Part shown: positions 9,893 to 19,100 of the stretch, piece by piece | Numbering within the stretch: position 1 is the stretch's first letter | How the letters are laid out: each line of letters opens with the position of its first letter | Assembly (NCBI RefSeq): GCF_009363555.1 | Contig: NZ_CP045376.1 | Coordinates: 36,648-100,647, forward strand | DNA from: Sulfitobacter sp. THAF37 | GTDB taxonomy: Bacteria > Pseudomonadota > Alphaproteobacteria > Rhodobacterales > Rhodobacteraceae | Length of the DNA: 64,000 bases | Reading direction: 5' to 3' | Translations under genes and position numbers: made by a program | The notes under the pieces: generated by a model | What the model was told of the DNA's origin: nothing | Seen by the model: the letters and a program-made list of their open reading frames with translations, nothing else | Databases searched by the model: none

Positions 9893-10657
9893 TCACTCGC
9901 CCTTGAAGACCGGCTTTCGTCCCTGCAGGAAGGCCGTGATGCCTTCATAGGCATCCTGCGTCTCGAAGACCTCGGCCTGAAGCCTGGCCTCGACGGCCAG
10001 GCCCTCCTCGACAGATTGCACGCTGCGCAGAATGCTTTTCGAGCGGACCAGGGCCTGAGTCGGCCCCTTGGCCAATGCCCCGACATAGGCGTCGACCTCT
10101 TGTTCAAATGCCGCTGCATCAGAGACCTGAGCGCACAGTCCCAGGGTCAGGGCGTCCTGTGCCGACAGCATCCTGCCGCTGAAGATCAGATCCGCCGCCC
10201 GCTGATAACCGATGGCCTCTCTCAGGAAGAGATGCGCGCCAGCATCCGCCATGATTCCTATCTGCGTATAAGGCACTGCAAACTTTGCCGTTTCGCTGGC
10301 AAGGATCACGTCGCAGGCTGCGGCGATGCCTAGACCGCCGCCGACGCAGGCGCCTTCGACGGCGGCAACGGTTGGCACAGGTATCTGGCGAATCGCAAGC
10401 AGGGCGGGGTTCACGATCCCGTCGACCAGCTCCAACGCGTCGACCTCGCCAGGGGTAATTTCGGAAATGTCGAACCCGGCCGAGAAACTGCTCCCTGCCC
10501 CGCGCAAAAGCACGGCCCGCGCCCTGTCGGCCACGGCCGTGTTGGCCGCGCGGCCCAGATCGACCCAATCCTGAGACGTAAGCGCATTGCGCCGCTCGGG
10601 GCGGTTAACGGTGATGCTGGCCAGATCGCCATCCAGAGCGTATTCGATTCCCGCCAT
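9893..10657 (-). CDS. Enoyl-CoA hydratase/isomerase family protein
   Basis: A 254-residue crotonase-family protein. Oxyanion-hole motifs are GAGSSFSAGFDISEI and AAVEGACVGGGLGIAAACDVILAS. The catalytic region reads FAVPYTQIGIMADAGAHLFL, again without the standard second Glu. I chose ATG 10657 because GGAGGA lies just upstream and the protein starts at the family's first strand; a longer reading has no such site. It is divergent from the acyl-CoA dehydrogenase at 10765 and may belong to the same regulated pathway. Confidence 0.88.
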   Translation of the reverse strand: MAGIEYALDGDLASITVNRPERRNALTSQDWVDLGRAANTAVADRARAVLLRGAGSSFSAGFDISEITPGEVDALELVDGIVNPALLAIRQIPVPTVAAVEGACVGGGLGIAAACDVILASETAKFAVPYTQIGIMADAGAHLFLREAIGYQRAADLIFSGRMLSAQDALTLGLCAQVSDAAAFEQEVDAYVGALAKGPTQALVRSKSILRSVQSVEEGLAVEARLQAEVFETQDAYEGITAFLQGRKPVFKGE

Positions 10658-10673
10658 GGGTCCTCCCAAAAAA

Positions 10674-10690
10674 TTAACCGGCTGTCCGTA
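10674..10690. promoter_or_regulatory. Candidate TetR-type operator between divergent genes
   Basis: TTAACCGGCTGTCCGTA lies in the 107-bp gap between the divergent hydratase and dehydrogenase genes. It matches the reverse strand of the site before the TetR gene at TAACCGG and TG, and shares ACCG plus GTCCG with the site near 3710. Confidence 0.3.
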
Positions 10691-10764
10691 TGTTTTATCT
10701 AGCATCCCCGAGGCGGTCTGTGCAATGATGTGTCGTCAATGTCGAATTCGACCGGAGGAGCCCG

Positions 10765-11961
10765 ATGAACATGAATGCCGCCGCACTGTCCGACAGCGGA
10801 GACGGAGGATTCCGCCTCAGAGACCCCGAATGCGTCACCGAAGACCTGGTCATGCTACGCGAACAGGTCCGGCGTTTCGTCGAAAAAGAGGTCATTCCCA
10901 ATGGCGACGCCTGGGAACGCGACGGAAAGATCCCGCGCGAAATATATCGGAAGCTGGGCGAGATGGGCCTGCTGGGGATGCAGCACGAGGAAGAATACGG
11001 CGGCACCAATATGGGTTCGCTGGCGTCCGTCGTGTTCGGAGAAGAACTCGACCGTTGCTCTTTCGGCGGCTTCACCTCGTCGGTGACCGTGCACACGGAT
11101 ATGTCGGCCAGCCATATCACGCGATTCGGCACCGAAGAGCAGAAGGCGAAATGGCTGCCGGACATCATTGAGGGTAAAACCGTCTGCTGCGTGGGCGTGA
11201 CCGAAGCGGGGGCCGGGTCCGATGTGGCCGGCCTGCGGACCAAGGCGGTGCGCGACGGTGATGACTGGATCATCAACGGCACCAAGATGTTCATCACCAA
11301 TGCGGTCTATGGCGACATCGTGATCCTCGCCGCCCGCACCGACGCGCCGGACACCGGCGCGCGCGGTATTTCAATGTTCATCGTTCCGACGGACACGCCC
11401 GGCTTCAAGGTCGCGTCGAAGCTTGAAAAGCACGGCTGGCTATGTTCGGACACGGCCGAACTGGTGTTCGAAGACATGCGGATCCCCGGCGAAAACCTGC
11501 TGGGACAGGAAAACCGGGGCTTTGGCTGCATCATGCAGGGGTTCGAACATGAACGCCGTATGATCGGTGCCATGTGTTCGGGCCAGGGCGCCAAGGCTAT
11601 CGAGCTGACGCTGGATTATGTCCGCACACGTCGCGCCTTCGGCAAGACCCTGTGGGACCAGCAGGCCACCCGCCTGCGGCTCGCCGATCTCGCCTCCAAG
11701 GTGGCGATGATCCGGGCTCTGACATACCAGACCGCCGCGTCAAAGGACGCAGGCCATCCGGTCAGCCGGGAAACCGCGATGATCAAGTCGATCGCGCCCG
11801 AGATCCTGCATGAGGTCGTCCACGGCTGTCTTCAGCTTCATGGCGGCACCGGCTACATGCGCGGCACACCGATCGAGCGGATGGCGCGGGACGCGCGGAT
11901 CCTGCGCATCGGCGGAGGCGCGACCGAAGTCATGCTTGAGGAAGTCGCCAAGCGTCTGTGA
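10765..11961 (+). CDS. Acyl-CoA dehydrogenase
   Basis: A 398-residue FAD enzyme of the acyl-CoA dehydrogenase family. The flavin-binding stretch is VGVTEAGAGSDVAGLRTKA followed by INGTKMFITNA, and the C-terminal domain carries RRAFGKTLWDQQATRLRLAD and LHGGTGYMRGTPIERMARDARI. The residue that is the catalytic Glu in short- and medium-chain enzymes is Gly here (RIGGGATEVM). GFEHERRM has a Glu at about the place of the isovaleryl-CoA dehydrogenase base, so activity is likely retained. The start has GGAGGAGCCCG immediately upstream. It is followed by a GC-rich hairpin. Confidence 0.92.
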   Translation: MNMNAAALSDSGDGGFRLRDPECVTEDLVMLREQVRRFVEKEVIPNGDAWERDGKIPREIYRKLGEMGLLGMQHEEEYGGTNMGSLASVVFGEELDRCSFGGFTSSVTVHTDMSASHITRFGTEEQKAKWLPDIIEGKTVCCVGVTEAGAGSDVAGLRTKAVRDGDDWIINGTKMFITNAVYGDIVILAARTDAPDTGARGISMFIVPTDTPGFKVASKLEKHGWLCSDTAELVFEDMRIPGENLLGQENRGFGCIMQGFEHERRMIGAMCSGQGAKAIELTLDYVRTRRAFGKTLWDQQATRLRLADLASKVAMIRALTYQTAASKDAGHPVSRETAMIKSIAPEILHEVVHGCLQLHGGTGYMRGTPIERMARDARILRIGGGATEVMLEEVAKRL

Positions 11962-11977
11962 CCTTTGACCGAAGACG

Positions 11978-12000
11978 GCCCCGGCATCCGTTGCCGGGGC
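11978..12000 (+). terminator. GC-rich hairpin after acyl-CoA dehydrogenase
   Basis: GCCCCGGC and GCCGGGGC form a perfect 8-bp stem with a 7-base loop, 17 bp after the dehydrogenase stop. There is no T-run, so it may be a weak terminator or an mRNA-stabilising end. Confidence 0.45.
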
Positions 12001-12210
12001 ATGTGACGGGTCGACCGGCGCTTCACTGCCCCGAGGCATGGCACCGGGTTCGGCATCGAACACTCTTGCGTTTCGCCAATGTCCCTGCATTGCAGCGCGA
12101 CAGCGGCCTGCCATATTCCCCTGAAAACCAATTCGCCGCGCGCGAAGCCCGACCGGCAGACCCAGCCAGCCGAAGACCCGCGCGCAACACACAGCCCGAA
12201 ATGCCCGAAG
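12001..12210. other. Non-coding gap between terminators
   Basis: No reading frame here matches a protein family I know, and there is no clear promoter. The stretch lies between the dehydrogenase hairpin and the terminator of the opposing minus-strand remnant. Confidence 0.4.
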
Positions 12211-12257
12211 CAATAAAAACGATCCCCGACCCTTAAGAGCAGACAGGCCGGGGATCG
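12211..12257 (-). terminator. Intrinsic terminator for the minus-strand remnant genes
   Basis: On the minus strand CGATCCCCG and CGGGGATCG form a 9-bp stem around a 20-base loop, followed directly by TTTTTATTG. This is a classic Rho-independent terminator about 110 bp after the oxidoreductase stop, which suggests the original transcription unit ended here. Confidence 0.65.
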
Positions 12258-12365
12258 CGCGAAGTATGGGCGCTCAGCGGGAGGCCTGGACGCCCGGATC
12301 TTCGCCACGATGACCGCTGAAGGCCGCGCCTCTCGACGCGGCGCTCAACGGCCAAACGGCTGAAC

Positions 12366-12967
12366 TCATGTCGCCAGGCTGTGGGCCTCCGATTGGGCGA
12401 TGCCTCGGGCCGCCAAGGCCTTGTCCACAGCCTCTTTCGCGGATACGGCGCAGGCCTGGGTTCCGCCGTTGCCGTATTCCTTGACCGCATCGCCAACGCA
12501 CCACAGCGCATCGACCGGGGTTGTCACGCTCATGTCATAGCCCGCGCCGGTCCGCTGCGCCGGCCATTCATCCCGCATCACACGAACCGAAAGCATATTG
12601 ACCTTGTCATCAAAGCCCGGGAACTGCTCGCGCAGATCCTCGAACCCCTTTTCGACCTCATCGTCGCTGTCGAAATCACCCATTGCGGGGCGCGGCACGA
12701 CATAGGCGACATACTGATGCCAGCCCTCCGGCGCCAGCTCGGGGCAGGTCGCGGTCAGGTTGGCCATGTTGCACAGACGGCCATGCCGGGTCTTGCCAAA
12801 GGTCATGATGCCGGGAATGTCGGGCATCAGATCCTCGCGCGATGCAAAGTTGAAGACGATATTCGCGGCAGGTTTCAGAACCTCTTGGGTCTGGCGCACA
12901 TAAGCCTCGCCCAAGGCGTTCTCACCGACAAGACCGACCAGTGCACGGGGGCCGCCGTTGAAGATGA
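12366..12967 (-). pseudogene. C-terminal remnant of an FAD-dependent oxidoreductase
   Basis: About 200 codons of a phytoene-desaturase/amine-oxidase-like flavoprotein. They run from TVIFNGGPRALVGLVGENALG to the C-terminal FAD-binding motif LWCVGDAVKEYGNGGTQACAVSAKEA. The N-terminal Rossmann GxGxxG domain and more than half of the usual length are missing. Upstream, at about 12967, the sequence changes abruptly to the M20 amidohydrolase in a different reading frame. The reading frame itself stays open upstream of the junction but then translates the M20 DNA out of frame. This fragment cannot fold as a complete flavoenzyme. Confidence 0.75.
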
Positions 12968-13806
12968 CGGTCCCCCTTGACGACCTCGTGAACCCGCCGC
13001 TTGATGGTCTGGCGGACATCTTCACTGAAGGTGCGGATGGTCGCAGCCAGTTCCGCGGTGGGCGGCACCACGTTGACCGCGGTACCCGCATGGAACTGGG
13101 TGACGTTGACCAGCGCGGTTTCCACGGGGTCGATATTCTTGGTGACGATGTGCTGGAAGGCGGTGTGCAACTGCACCCCGACCGAAATCGGGTCGTTGCC
13201 CGCCTGGGGCCGTGCGCCGTGGCAGCCCTTGCCCTTGATCAGGATACGCATCCCGTCCACCGCCGCCATCACCGGGCCTGATCGCACGGCAACCTTGCCC
13301 TTGGGAATGGTCGGCGTGTTGTGCACGGCCCATACGGTATCGCATGGAAACTTCTCGAACAGCCCGTCGGCGATCATCGCCTTGCCGCCAGAGCCGCGCT
13401 CCTCTGCGGGCTGAAAGATGAACACCACCGTGCCGGAGAAATTGCGCGTTTCGGCCAGATACCGGGCCGCGCCGAGCAGCATTGTCGTATGTCCGTCATG
13501 CCCGCAGGCATGCATCACGCCGTCATTGGTGGATTTGTAGGGCAGATCCGATTGCTCCTGCATCGGCAGCGCGTCCATATCCGCACGCAGACCGATGGCG
13601 CCCGGGCCGTTCCCCTGCCGCAGAACCCCGACAACGCCGGTCTTGCCAAAGCCACGGTGAACCTCGATGCCCCAGCTTTCGAGCAGACTGGCCACGCGGT
13701 CCGATGTCCGCTGTTCCTCGTAGTTCAATTCCGGGTGGGCATGGAAATCCCGCCGCCACTCCGTCATGTCGGCATGAAATTCCGAGATCATAGGTATGAT
13801 GGACAT
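12922..13806 (-). pseudogene. M20 family amidohydrolase, 3'-truncated
   Basis: The first 280 or so residues match the M20 aminoacylase/hippurate hydrolase family, which removes acyl groups from amino acids using two metal ions. Visible sites are GLRADMDALPM (Asp78), HACGHDGH (residues 99-106) and FQPAEERGSGG (Glu135 and Glu136), followed by the dimerisation domain with HAGTAVNVVPPTAELAATIR. The reading ends at 294 residues instead of about 390. After VHEVVKG the residues become foreign, because the DNA belongs to an oxidoreductase gene in another frame. The C-terminal part of the catalytic domain, including its metal-binding His, is lost. Activity is unlikely. Confidence 0.8.
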
Positions 13807-14043
13807 AGTCTGACCAAAACTCCCTGTTAAGTTTGACTTAGTTTATAATTCTTCAACGTAGAGGCCTTGTCCGGCGAGAAAAAATACCGATTGATGACCA
13901 ATTCATAACTATTGCTCATGTAGCAATTCTGTTTACTAGGTAAGCGTTCATAACCACAGGTTCTGAAATACCCCTCCTGTTTCATTTGTCGCTGCAGGAC
14001 CCGGCGCAGCAGTATGTTCCAGCAAAGAACAAAGGACTCCGCC
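13807..14043. other. Divergent intergenic region, A+T-richer
   Basis: This 237-bp gap separates the M20 remnant and the hydrolase gene and is visibly richer in A+T than the genes around it. It probably holds promoters in both directions. I could not define a -35/-10 pair or an operator with confidence. Confidence 0.4.
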
Positions 14044-14853
14044 ATGTCGCAAGACCCAAAATCAATGCCCGACATTCCGCCGCCACCGGGCACCACGATC
14101 CTGCCCGATATCCCCTACGGAGAGCATGAGCGTCAGCAGGTCGATCTCTATCTGCCGCAGGGCCAAATTCGCGGAGTTGTCGCCTATATCCACGGTGGCA
14201 GCTGGGCAAAGCGGGACCGCAAGATCGTGCGCGCCTGGTATCTTCTCGAACGCGGCTATGCCGTGGCGAGCCTGGGATACCGGCTGTCCCAGCACCAGGT
14301 TTTTCCCGCCCAGATCCAGGACGTGAACGCGGCCCTCGGCCTGCTGTGCCGGATCGCGCCGGAACATGGGCTGGACATGAAACGGCTGGCTTTGCTGGGC
14401 TTGTCCGCAGGCGGGCACCTCGCCGCGCTGGCGGCGCTGGCCACGGCGCAGACAGACTTCGGTGCCGACCCCGCGGTCAAGATCAGGGCGGTTGTCGACT
14501 ACTACGGTCCTTCCAACCTGATCACCCTCTGTGCCGGTCGGGACAATCTGCTGTCCGCGCCTGTCACGCAATTGCTGGGTCAGACCGTCTTTGACGCGCC
14601 GCAAGTCGCGTGGCACGCCAGCCCCGTCGCCCATTGCAACGCCGACAGCCCGCCCTTTCTGCTGATCCACGGAGACGCGGACAGCGTGGTGCCGATCACC
14701 GAAAGCTACAACTTTCAGGCCCAGCTTCAGGCGCGGGGCGGCACGGCCCAGATGATACATGTGCCGGGTGGCGGTCACGCGACGCCCCACATGCATACAC
14801 CCCAGATCAACGCACAGATCGCCGACTTCATCGACCTGCATCTGGCTGGCTGA
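14044..14853 (+). CDS. Alpha/beta hydrolase (BD-FAE/arylformamidase-like)
   Basis: A 269-residue esterase. The oxyanion motif is HGGSW (residues 50-54), the nucleophile is Ser121 in LGLSAGGHLA, and the acid and base lie in HGDADSVVP and GGGHATP near the C terminus. The layout matches the BD-FAE group, which includes kynurenine formamidase-like and feruloyl-esterase-like enzymes. I chose ATG 14044 because AAAGGACTCC lies just before it and the family region begins soon after. No signal peptide is seen, so it acts in the cytoplasm. The neighbours point to catabolism of an ester or amide of a carboxylic acid. Confidence 0.85.
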   Translation: MSQDPKSMPDIPPPPGTTILPDIPYGEHERQQVDLYLPQGQIRGVVAYIHGGSWAKRDRKIVRAWYLLERGYAVASLGYRLSQHQVFPAQIQDVNAALGLLCRIAPEHGLDMKRLALLGLSAGGHLAALAALATAQTDFGADPAVKIRAVVDYYGPSNLITLCAGRDNLLSAPVTQLLGQTVFDAPQVAWHASPVAHCNADSPPFLLIHGDADSVVPITESYNFQAQLQARGGTAQMIHVPGGGHATPHMHTPQINAQIADFIDLHLAG

Positions 14854-14870
14854 CGCCGGGGGCGGGGTTT

Positions 14871-16535
14871 TCACCCCGCTGCCGCGCCCGTATCGGCATC
14901 CGACAGCCACCGCCCCTCGACCCGGTCCCATGTCCCGGCGCGGGGGTCTGCGCCTTCGGGCAGGATCGCGTTCTTGCGGATCTTGTTCGACACCGTCCGG
15001 GGAAACGCATCGACATAGGCGATGAACCGGGGGGTCTTGAACTTCGCCAGCCGTGCCGAACAATGTTCGATCACCGCCTCGGGCGGCACGTCCGCAGGGG
15101 TCTTGCCATCGGCCAGCAGCAGGTAGACTTTGACCTCCTCGCCGCGCCCCGGCTCCGGCACGCCCACGGCGGCGCTTTCCATCACGCCCGGCATGGCATT
15201 CATCACCGCCTCGACCTCCTGTGCGGCGATGTTTTCGCCGGACCGGCGGATCATGTCCTTGATCCGCCCGACGATCTGAAAGAACCCGTCATCGTCCTGG
15301 CGGAACAGATCACCTGTGCGGAACCAGCGCCCCGAGAACCCTTCGGCATTGGCCTGGGGGCGCTTGTAATAGCCCCACAGGATGCCGCGTCCCGCCACCC
15401 AAAGCTCGCCGATCTCGCCCTGGGCGACATCCTTGCCGCTGTCATCGACGATCCGCACCTCGCGAAAGGCGGCGGGCAGGCCGCAGGTGCGCTGATAGGC
15501 CTTCTCGCCCGCGGCCTCGGGCACCATCAGCGCGCCGCCGACCTCGGTCATGCCAAAACTTTCGCGCGCCACGCAGCCAAAGCGGCGCTCGACTTCCTGC
15601 CGCGCGTCCTCGCGCCAGCCGAAGATTGAAACGTACTTGAGGTGCAGTGCCTTGTCCTTTTCACCCTCCGGCCAGGCCTTGAGCGCGGGTTCGGGGAAGA
15701 TGCAGTAATGAATCTCTTCGCTTACAAAGATGTCGTAGGCCCGGCTCAGGCTGATGCGCGGCGCAATCTTGGCGGTCCCCCCCAGGCACATGGTCATCAG
15801 GAACTGCCACTGGGGGTCCATATAGTTGAAGGGCGCCCAGATCAGCACATTGCGCACATCGCCCGCCGCCCCGCGCCAATGCGCGGCAAGCGCGCCAAGC
15901 AGCACCCAGTAATCGTGGCTCAGCATGCATCCCTTGGGAAAACCGGTGGTTCCGGACGTGTACTGGAGGTTCAGCATATCGGTCCGCGACACCGCCGAAG
16001 GCGCGGTGAAATCCGCCGCGCCGTCCCGCAACAGGGCGTCCCAGTCAAGCGTGCCCTCACGGGTGCCGCCACGCAGGATGACACGGGACATGTCCATCAA
16101 AGGCGGCAGCTCCGCCATCCCGTCCAGCGACGGCAGCGCCGTCTCGTCGATCACCAGGAACTGCGCGTCCGCATCGGTCAGCACGAATGTCAGCTCTTGC
16201 TGGGTGTAGTGGATGTTCACCGGGATCATCACCGCCCCGATCCGTCCCAGGGCCACCCAGGTCAGCGGATAGGCGGGCACATTCGGCAGCATGACCGCCA
16301 CATGGGTCCCCTTGCGGATGCCCTGCGCCAGAAAGGACGAGGCCAGTCTGCGGCTCGCCTCCGCGAATTCCGCATAGGTCATGGTCTGGCCGGTCTCTAG
16401 CCATTTGGCCAGGGTTGTGTCCCGGTGGTCCGCCGCCGCCCCGTCGACAAGGGCAGCCAATGTTTCAGGGTAAGTCGCGGCCTCGGCCGCGGCGCGGCGC
16501 TCCTGCATGGCCGCAATGCCGTAGTCTTTGGTCAT
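14871..16535 (-). CDS. AMP-dependent acyl-CoA synthetase/ligase
   Basis: A 554-residue adenylate-forming enzyme that activates a carboxylic acid with ATP and CoA. The P-loop-like motif is LQYTSGTTGFPKGC near residue 195, the A5-type motif is FGMTEVGG, A7 is WFRTGDLFRQDDDGFFQIVGRIKDMIRRSGENI, and the C-terminal catalytic Lys lies in FPRTVSNKIRKN. It resembles crotonobetaine/medium-chain or aryl-CoA ligases. It is the distal gene of an apparent operon with an ABC transporter and an enoyl-CoA hydratase, so it most likely activates the imported substrate. Confidence 0.9.
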   Translation of the reverse strand: MTKDYGIAAMQERRAAAEAATYPETLAALVDGAAADHRDTTLAKWLETGQTMTYAEFAEASRRLASSFLAQGIRKGTHVAVMLPNVPAYPLTWVALGRIGAVMIPVNIHYTQQELTFVLTDADAQFLVIDETALPSLDGMAELPPLMDMSRVILRGGTREGTLDWDALLRDGAADFTAPSAVSRTDMLNLQYTSGTTGFPKGCMLSHDYWVLLGALAAHWRGAAGDVRNVLIWAPFNYMDPQWQFLMTMCLGGTAKIAPRISLSRAYDIFVSEEIHYCIFPEPALKAWPEGEKDKALHLKYVSIFGWREDARQEVERRFGCVARESFGMTEVGGALMVPEAAGEKAYQRTCGLPAAFREVRIVDDSGKDVAQGEIGELWVAGRGILWGYYKRPQANAEGFSGRWFRTGDLFRQDDDGFFQIVGRIKDMIRRSGENIAAQEVEAVMNAMPGVMESAAVGVPEPGRGEEVKVYLLLADGKTPADVPPEAVIEHCSARLAKFKTPRFIAYVDAFPRTVSNKIRKNAILPEGADPRAGTWDRVEGRWLSDADTGAAAG

Positions 16536-16548
16536 TTCTGTCTCCGCT

Positions 16549-17337
16549 TCAGTCGTCCGCCAGGGGAAGGGACTGGTGTTCGCCTTTCGACATGAGCGCC
16601 GCCCGCTGCAACCGATAGAGATGCGACGTCAGGTTCAACGCCTCGTTCCGCGACAGGTCCATCGCGCGCCTGGTCACTTCCATCTCGACCCGGACCGAGA
16701 TTGGCGGCAGGGACGCGATCCGGTCGGCCAGTTCACGGGCGCGGGCCATCAACCGGTCCTGCGGCACCACCTCGTTGAAGAGATCGTGTTTCAGCGCCTC
16801 CTCGGCAGGCATCCGTTCGCCCAGCAGCACCATCCACATGGCCACGGCGGGCGGCACCTGCTTGGCCAGCTGGGTCGACCCCCCTGCCCCCGCCATGCCG
16901 TAGGCGATTTCGGGCAAACCGATAAAAGCATTGGGCGATGCGACCCGGATATCGGTCAGGTTCAACATGTAGATCGCGCCCATCCCCACGGCAGGGCCGT
17001 TGATGGCCCCCACGATGGGCTTGAACCGCTCCAGCGACCGCAGTTCGCGCTCCCAGCCGGGGCGCAGATGTGCCTCCTCCGGGGTGGAGGGAAAGAAATG
17101 CGCCGTCATCGCCTTGTCCTGGGTTTGGTGCCCATGCGGGTTCTTGATGTCGTCGCCCGCGCAAAACGCCTTGTCCCCGGCACCGGTCAGAATGCCCACA
17201 TGCACCGACCGGTCGGCACAGAACTCTCTGACCGCGTCATGCAATTCCTTGTGCATCTCGGGGGTAAAGGCGTTCACCTTGCCGTTTTCGATGGTGAAGG
17301 TCGCAACCGGACCGTCCTTTTCGTATCTGATGCCCAT
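16549..17337 (-). CDS. Enoyl-CoA hydratase/isomerase family protein
   Basis: A 262-residue crotonase-fold enzyme. Oxyanion-hole motifs are AGDKAFCAGDDIKN (about residue 57) and AINGPAVGMGAIYMLNLTDIRVAS. The catalytic segment is IGLPEIAYGMAGAGGSTQL, which keeps one Glu (LPE). It sits 13 bp upstream of the CoA ligase and 24 bp downstream of an ABC permease. Ligase plus hydratase pairs occur in side-chain degradation of phenylpropanoids and fatty acids, but the substrate here is not shown. Confidence 0.88.
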   Translation of the reverse strand: MGIRYEKDGPVATFTIENGKVNAFTPEMHKELHDAVREFCADRSVHVGILTGAGDKAFCAGDDIKNPHGHQTQDKAMTAHFFPSTPEEAHLRPGWERELRSLERFKPIVGAINGPAVGMGAIYMLNLTDIRVASPNAFIGLPEIAYGMAGAGGSTQLAKQVPPAVAMWMVLLGERMPAEEALKHDLFNEVVPQDRLMARARELADRIASLPPISVRVEMEVTRRAMDLSRNEALNLTSHLYRLQRAALMSKGEHQSLPLADD

Positions 17338-17361
17338 GTGGTCCTCTTGGTCTGATATGTT

Positions 17362-18156
17362 TCAGGGGGCCAGCGTCGCGACTGCGCGTCGGCGCAGGAT
17401 TTCGGCGCAGGCCATGGCGATGGTTGTGACGACGATCAGCAGCCCGGACACCGCCGCAACGACGGGGCTGATGTCCAGCCGCAGGTCGGCCCAGATCCGC
17501 ATCGGCAGCGTCTCGCTCCCCTTCATAAGGAACTGGGCGATGATCAGCTCGTCGAAGCTGACGAAGAAGGCAAAGATGGCCGCCGCCACGATGGCCGGGA
17601 TCAGCGGCGGCAGCGTGGCAACGCGGAATGCGCGCACCGGCCCCGCGCCCAGAACCCGCGCGGCGCGTTCGATGGTCGGGTCGATCTGCCGGATCGCCGC
17701 GCTGGTGATCAGCACGACAAAGGGCATGGCGACGGCGGCATGGGCAAAGGCCAGCGCGATCTCGCTGTCCGTGAGGTTCATCCGCAGCGCGAGAATGAAC
17801 ACCCCCAGCGCGATGAAAATATGCGGGATCACGATCGGCACCGTCGCGGCATAGGTCAGCGGCGACTGCATCCGCTGCGGCGAGCGGCTGATCGCCAGCC
17901 CGGCCAACGTCCCGCATGTGGTGGAGATCAGCGTCGACAGCACCGCGACCCGGAAGGACGTGATTGTCGCGGCGATCCAGATCGGATCGGTGAAATAGGC
18001 GCGATACCAGCGGATGCCGAAATCCTCGGGCGGAAAGCGCAGGAACTCGCTGCTCGCAAAGGATACCGGGATCACGATGATCACCGGAAAGATCATGTAA
18101 GCCACGATCAGCCAGAAATACCCGGTCAGCAGCAGCGAAGGTTTCATCGTCTGCAT
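17362..18156 (-). CDS. ABC transporter permease, PotC-like
   Basis: A 264-residue inner-membrane protein with about six hydrophobic segments, beginning with LLLTGYFWLIVAYMIFPVIIV. The ATPase-coupling EAA loop reads IERAARVLGAGPVRAFRVATLPPLIPAI near residue 165. This places it with the PotC half of spermidine/putrescine-type importers (family 1 polyamine and related organic anion systems). It partners the permease starting at 18991, with a 1-bp gap between the genes. The transported molecule is probably the acid activated by the downstream ligase. Confidence 0.9.
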   Translation of the reverse strand: MQTMKPSLLLTGYFWLIVAYMIFPVIIVIPVSFASSEFLRFPPEDFGIRWYRAYFTDPIWIAATITSFRVAVLSTLISTTCGTLAGLAISRSPQRMQSPLTYAATVPIVIPHIFIALGVFILALRMNLTDSEIALAFAHAAVAMPFVVLITSAAIRQIDPTIERAARVLGAGPVRAFRVATLPPLIPAIVAAAIFAFFVSFDELIIAQFLMKGSETLPMRIWADLRLDISPVVAAVSGLLIVVTTIAMACAEILRRRAVATLAP

Positions 18157-18157
18157 G

Positions 18158-18991
18158 TCACAGCCCTCCCTTCAGGATGCGTCGCGCCAACATCCGGCCG
18201 CCACCGCGCAGCAGCACGATCATGCCCACCGTCAGCACCAGAAGCACGACGCCAAGTGCTGCGGCGAAGCTCCAGTTCAGGCGCTGAACCTGAAATTCGA
18301 TCAGGTTGGCGATCATCATGTCCTGACGCCCGCCCAGAAGCGCGGGCGTGATGAAAAAGCCCATCGACAGCATGAAGATGATCACCAGACCCGTCAGCGT
18401 CCCGTCCAGGCTAAGCGGCAGAAACACCCGCGCCAGCGCCTGCCTGGGCCGTGCGCCAAGCACCCGCGCGGCGCGGATCAGGTCAAGGTCGATTTCGGTC
18501 ATCGCGGCGTAGCAGGTCAGGATCTGGATCGGCAGCAGGATCTGGACCATTGCCGCCAGCACCGCACCCGAGGTGAACAGCATCTGCACCGGCTCGGTTG
18601 TGAAGCCAAGCGCGGCCAGCGCCTCGTTCACCAGCCCGTCGCGGCCCAGCACAACGATCCAGGCATAGGTTCGGATCAGGATCGACATCCACATCGGGAT
18701 CAGGATCAGGAACAGAAGTATCGTCTGCCGCCGACGTGGCTGAAGATTGATAAAGAACGCCACCGGGTAGCCGATCACCGTGCACAGCACCGCCACCATC
18801 AGCGACACCCGTATCGTGCGCCACATCACGTCCAGGTAGACGCCCCTCTCGAACAGCCGCTGGAAATGCTTGGTGGTGAATTCCGGGTCAAAGACACTTG
18901 CCCGGAACAGATCGAAAGAGGGCAGCACGATGAAGGCGCCAAGCAGCAGCGCGGCGGGAAGAAACAGCCAAAGGATCGGACGAATTTTCAT
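18158..18991 (-). CDS. ABC transporter permease, PotB-like
   Basis: A 277-residue inner-membrane permease with an N-terminal membrane anchor (ILWLFLPAALLLGAFIVLPS), a large periplasmic loop and five further segments. The coupling motif is LIRAARVLGARPRQALARVFLPLSLDGTL near residue 180. It is the PotB-like partner of the next gene. Between it and the upstream binding-protein gene is a GC-rich hairpin, which may lower its expression relative to the binding protein. Confidence 0.9.
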   Translation of the reverse strand: MKIRPILWLFLPAALLLGAFIVLPSFDLFRASVFDPEFTTKHFQRLFERGVYLDVMWRTIRVSLMVAVLCTVIGYPVAFFINLQPRRRQTILLFLILIPMWMSILIRTYAWIVVLGRDGLVNEALAALGFTTEPVQMLFTSGAVLAAMVQILLPIQILTCYAAMTEIDLDLIRAARVLGARPRQALARVFLPLSLDGTLTGLVIIFMLSMGFFITPALLGGRQDMMIANLIEFQVQRLNWSFAAALGVVLLVLTVGMIVLLRGGGRMLARRILKGGL

Positions 18992-19021
18992 GATCAGTTC
19001 TTTCCACCTTCACATTCGGCG

Positions 19022-19040
19022 GCGCGGCTCTGGGCCGCGC
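19022..19040 (-). terminator. Intercistronic hairpin between binding-protein and permease genes
   Basis: GCGCGGC and GCCGCGC form a perfect 7-bp stem with a 5-base loop in the 109-bp gap between the binding-protein stop and the permease start. There is no T-run. Its position fits an element that stabilises or partly terminates the mRNA after the highly expressed binding-protein gene. Confidence 0.4.
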
Positions 19041-19100
19041 GCACCCCGGATCGGACCCATGACGGCGGAACGGGCTTTGCCCCCACCGCCGCCGGAGCGG

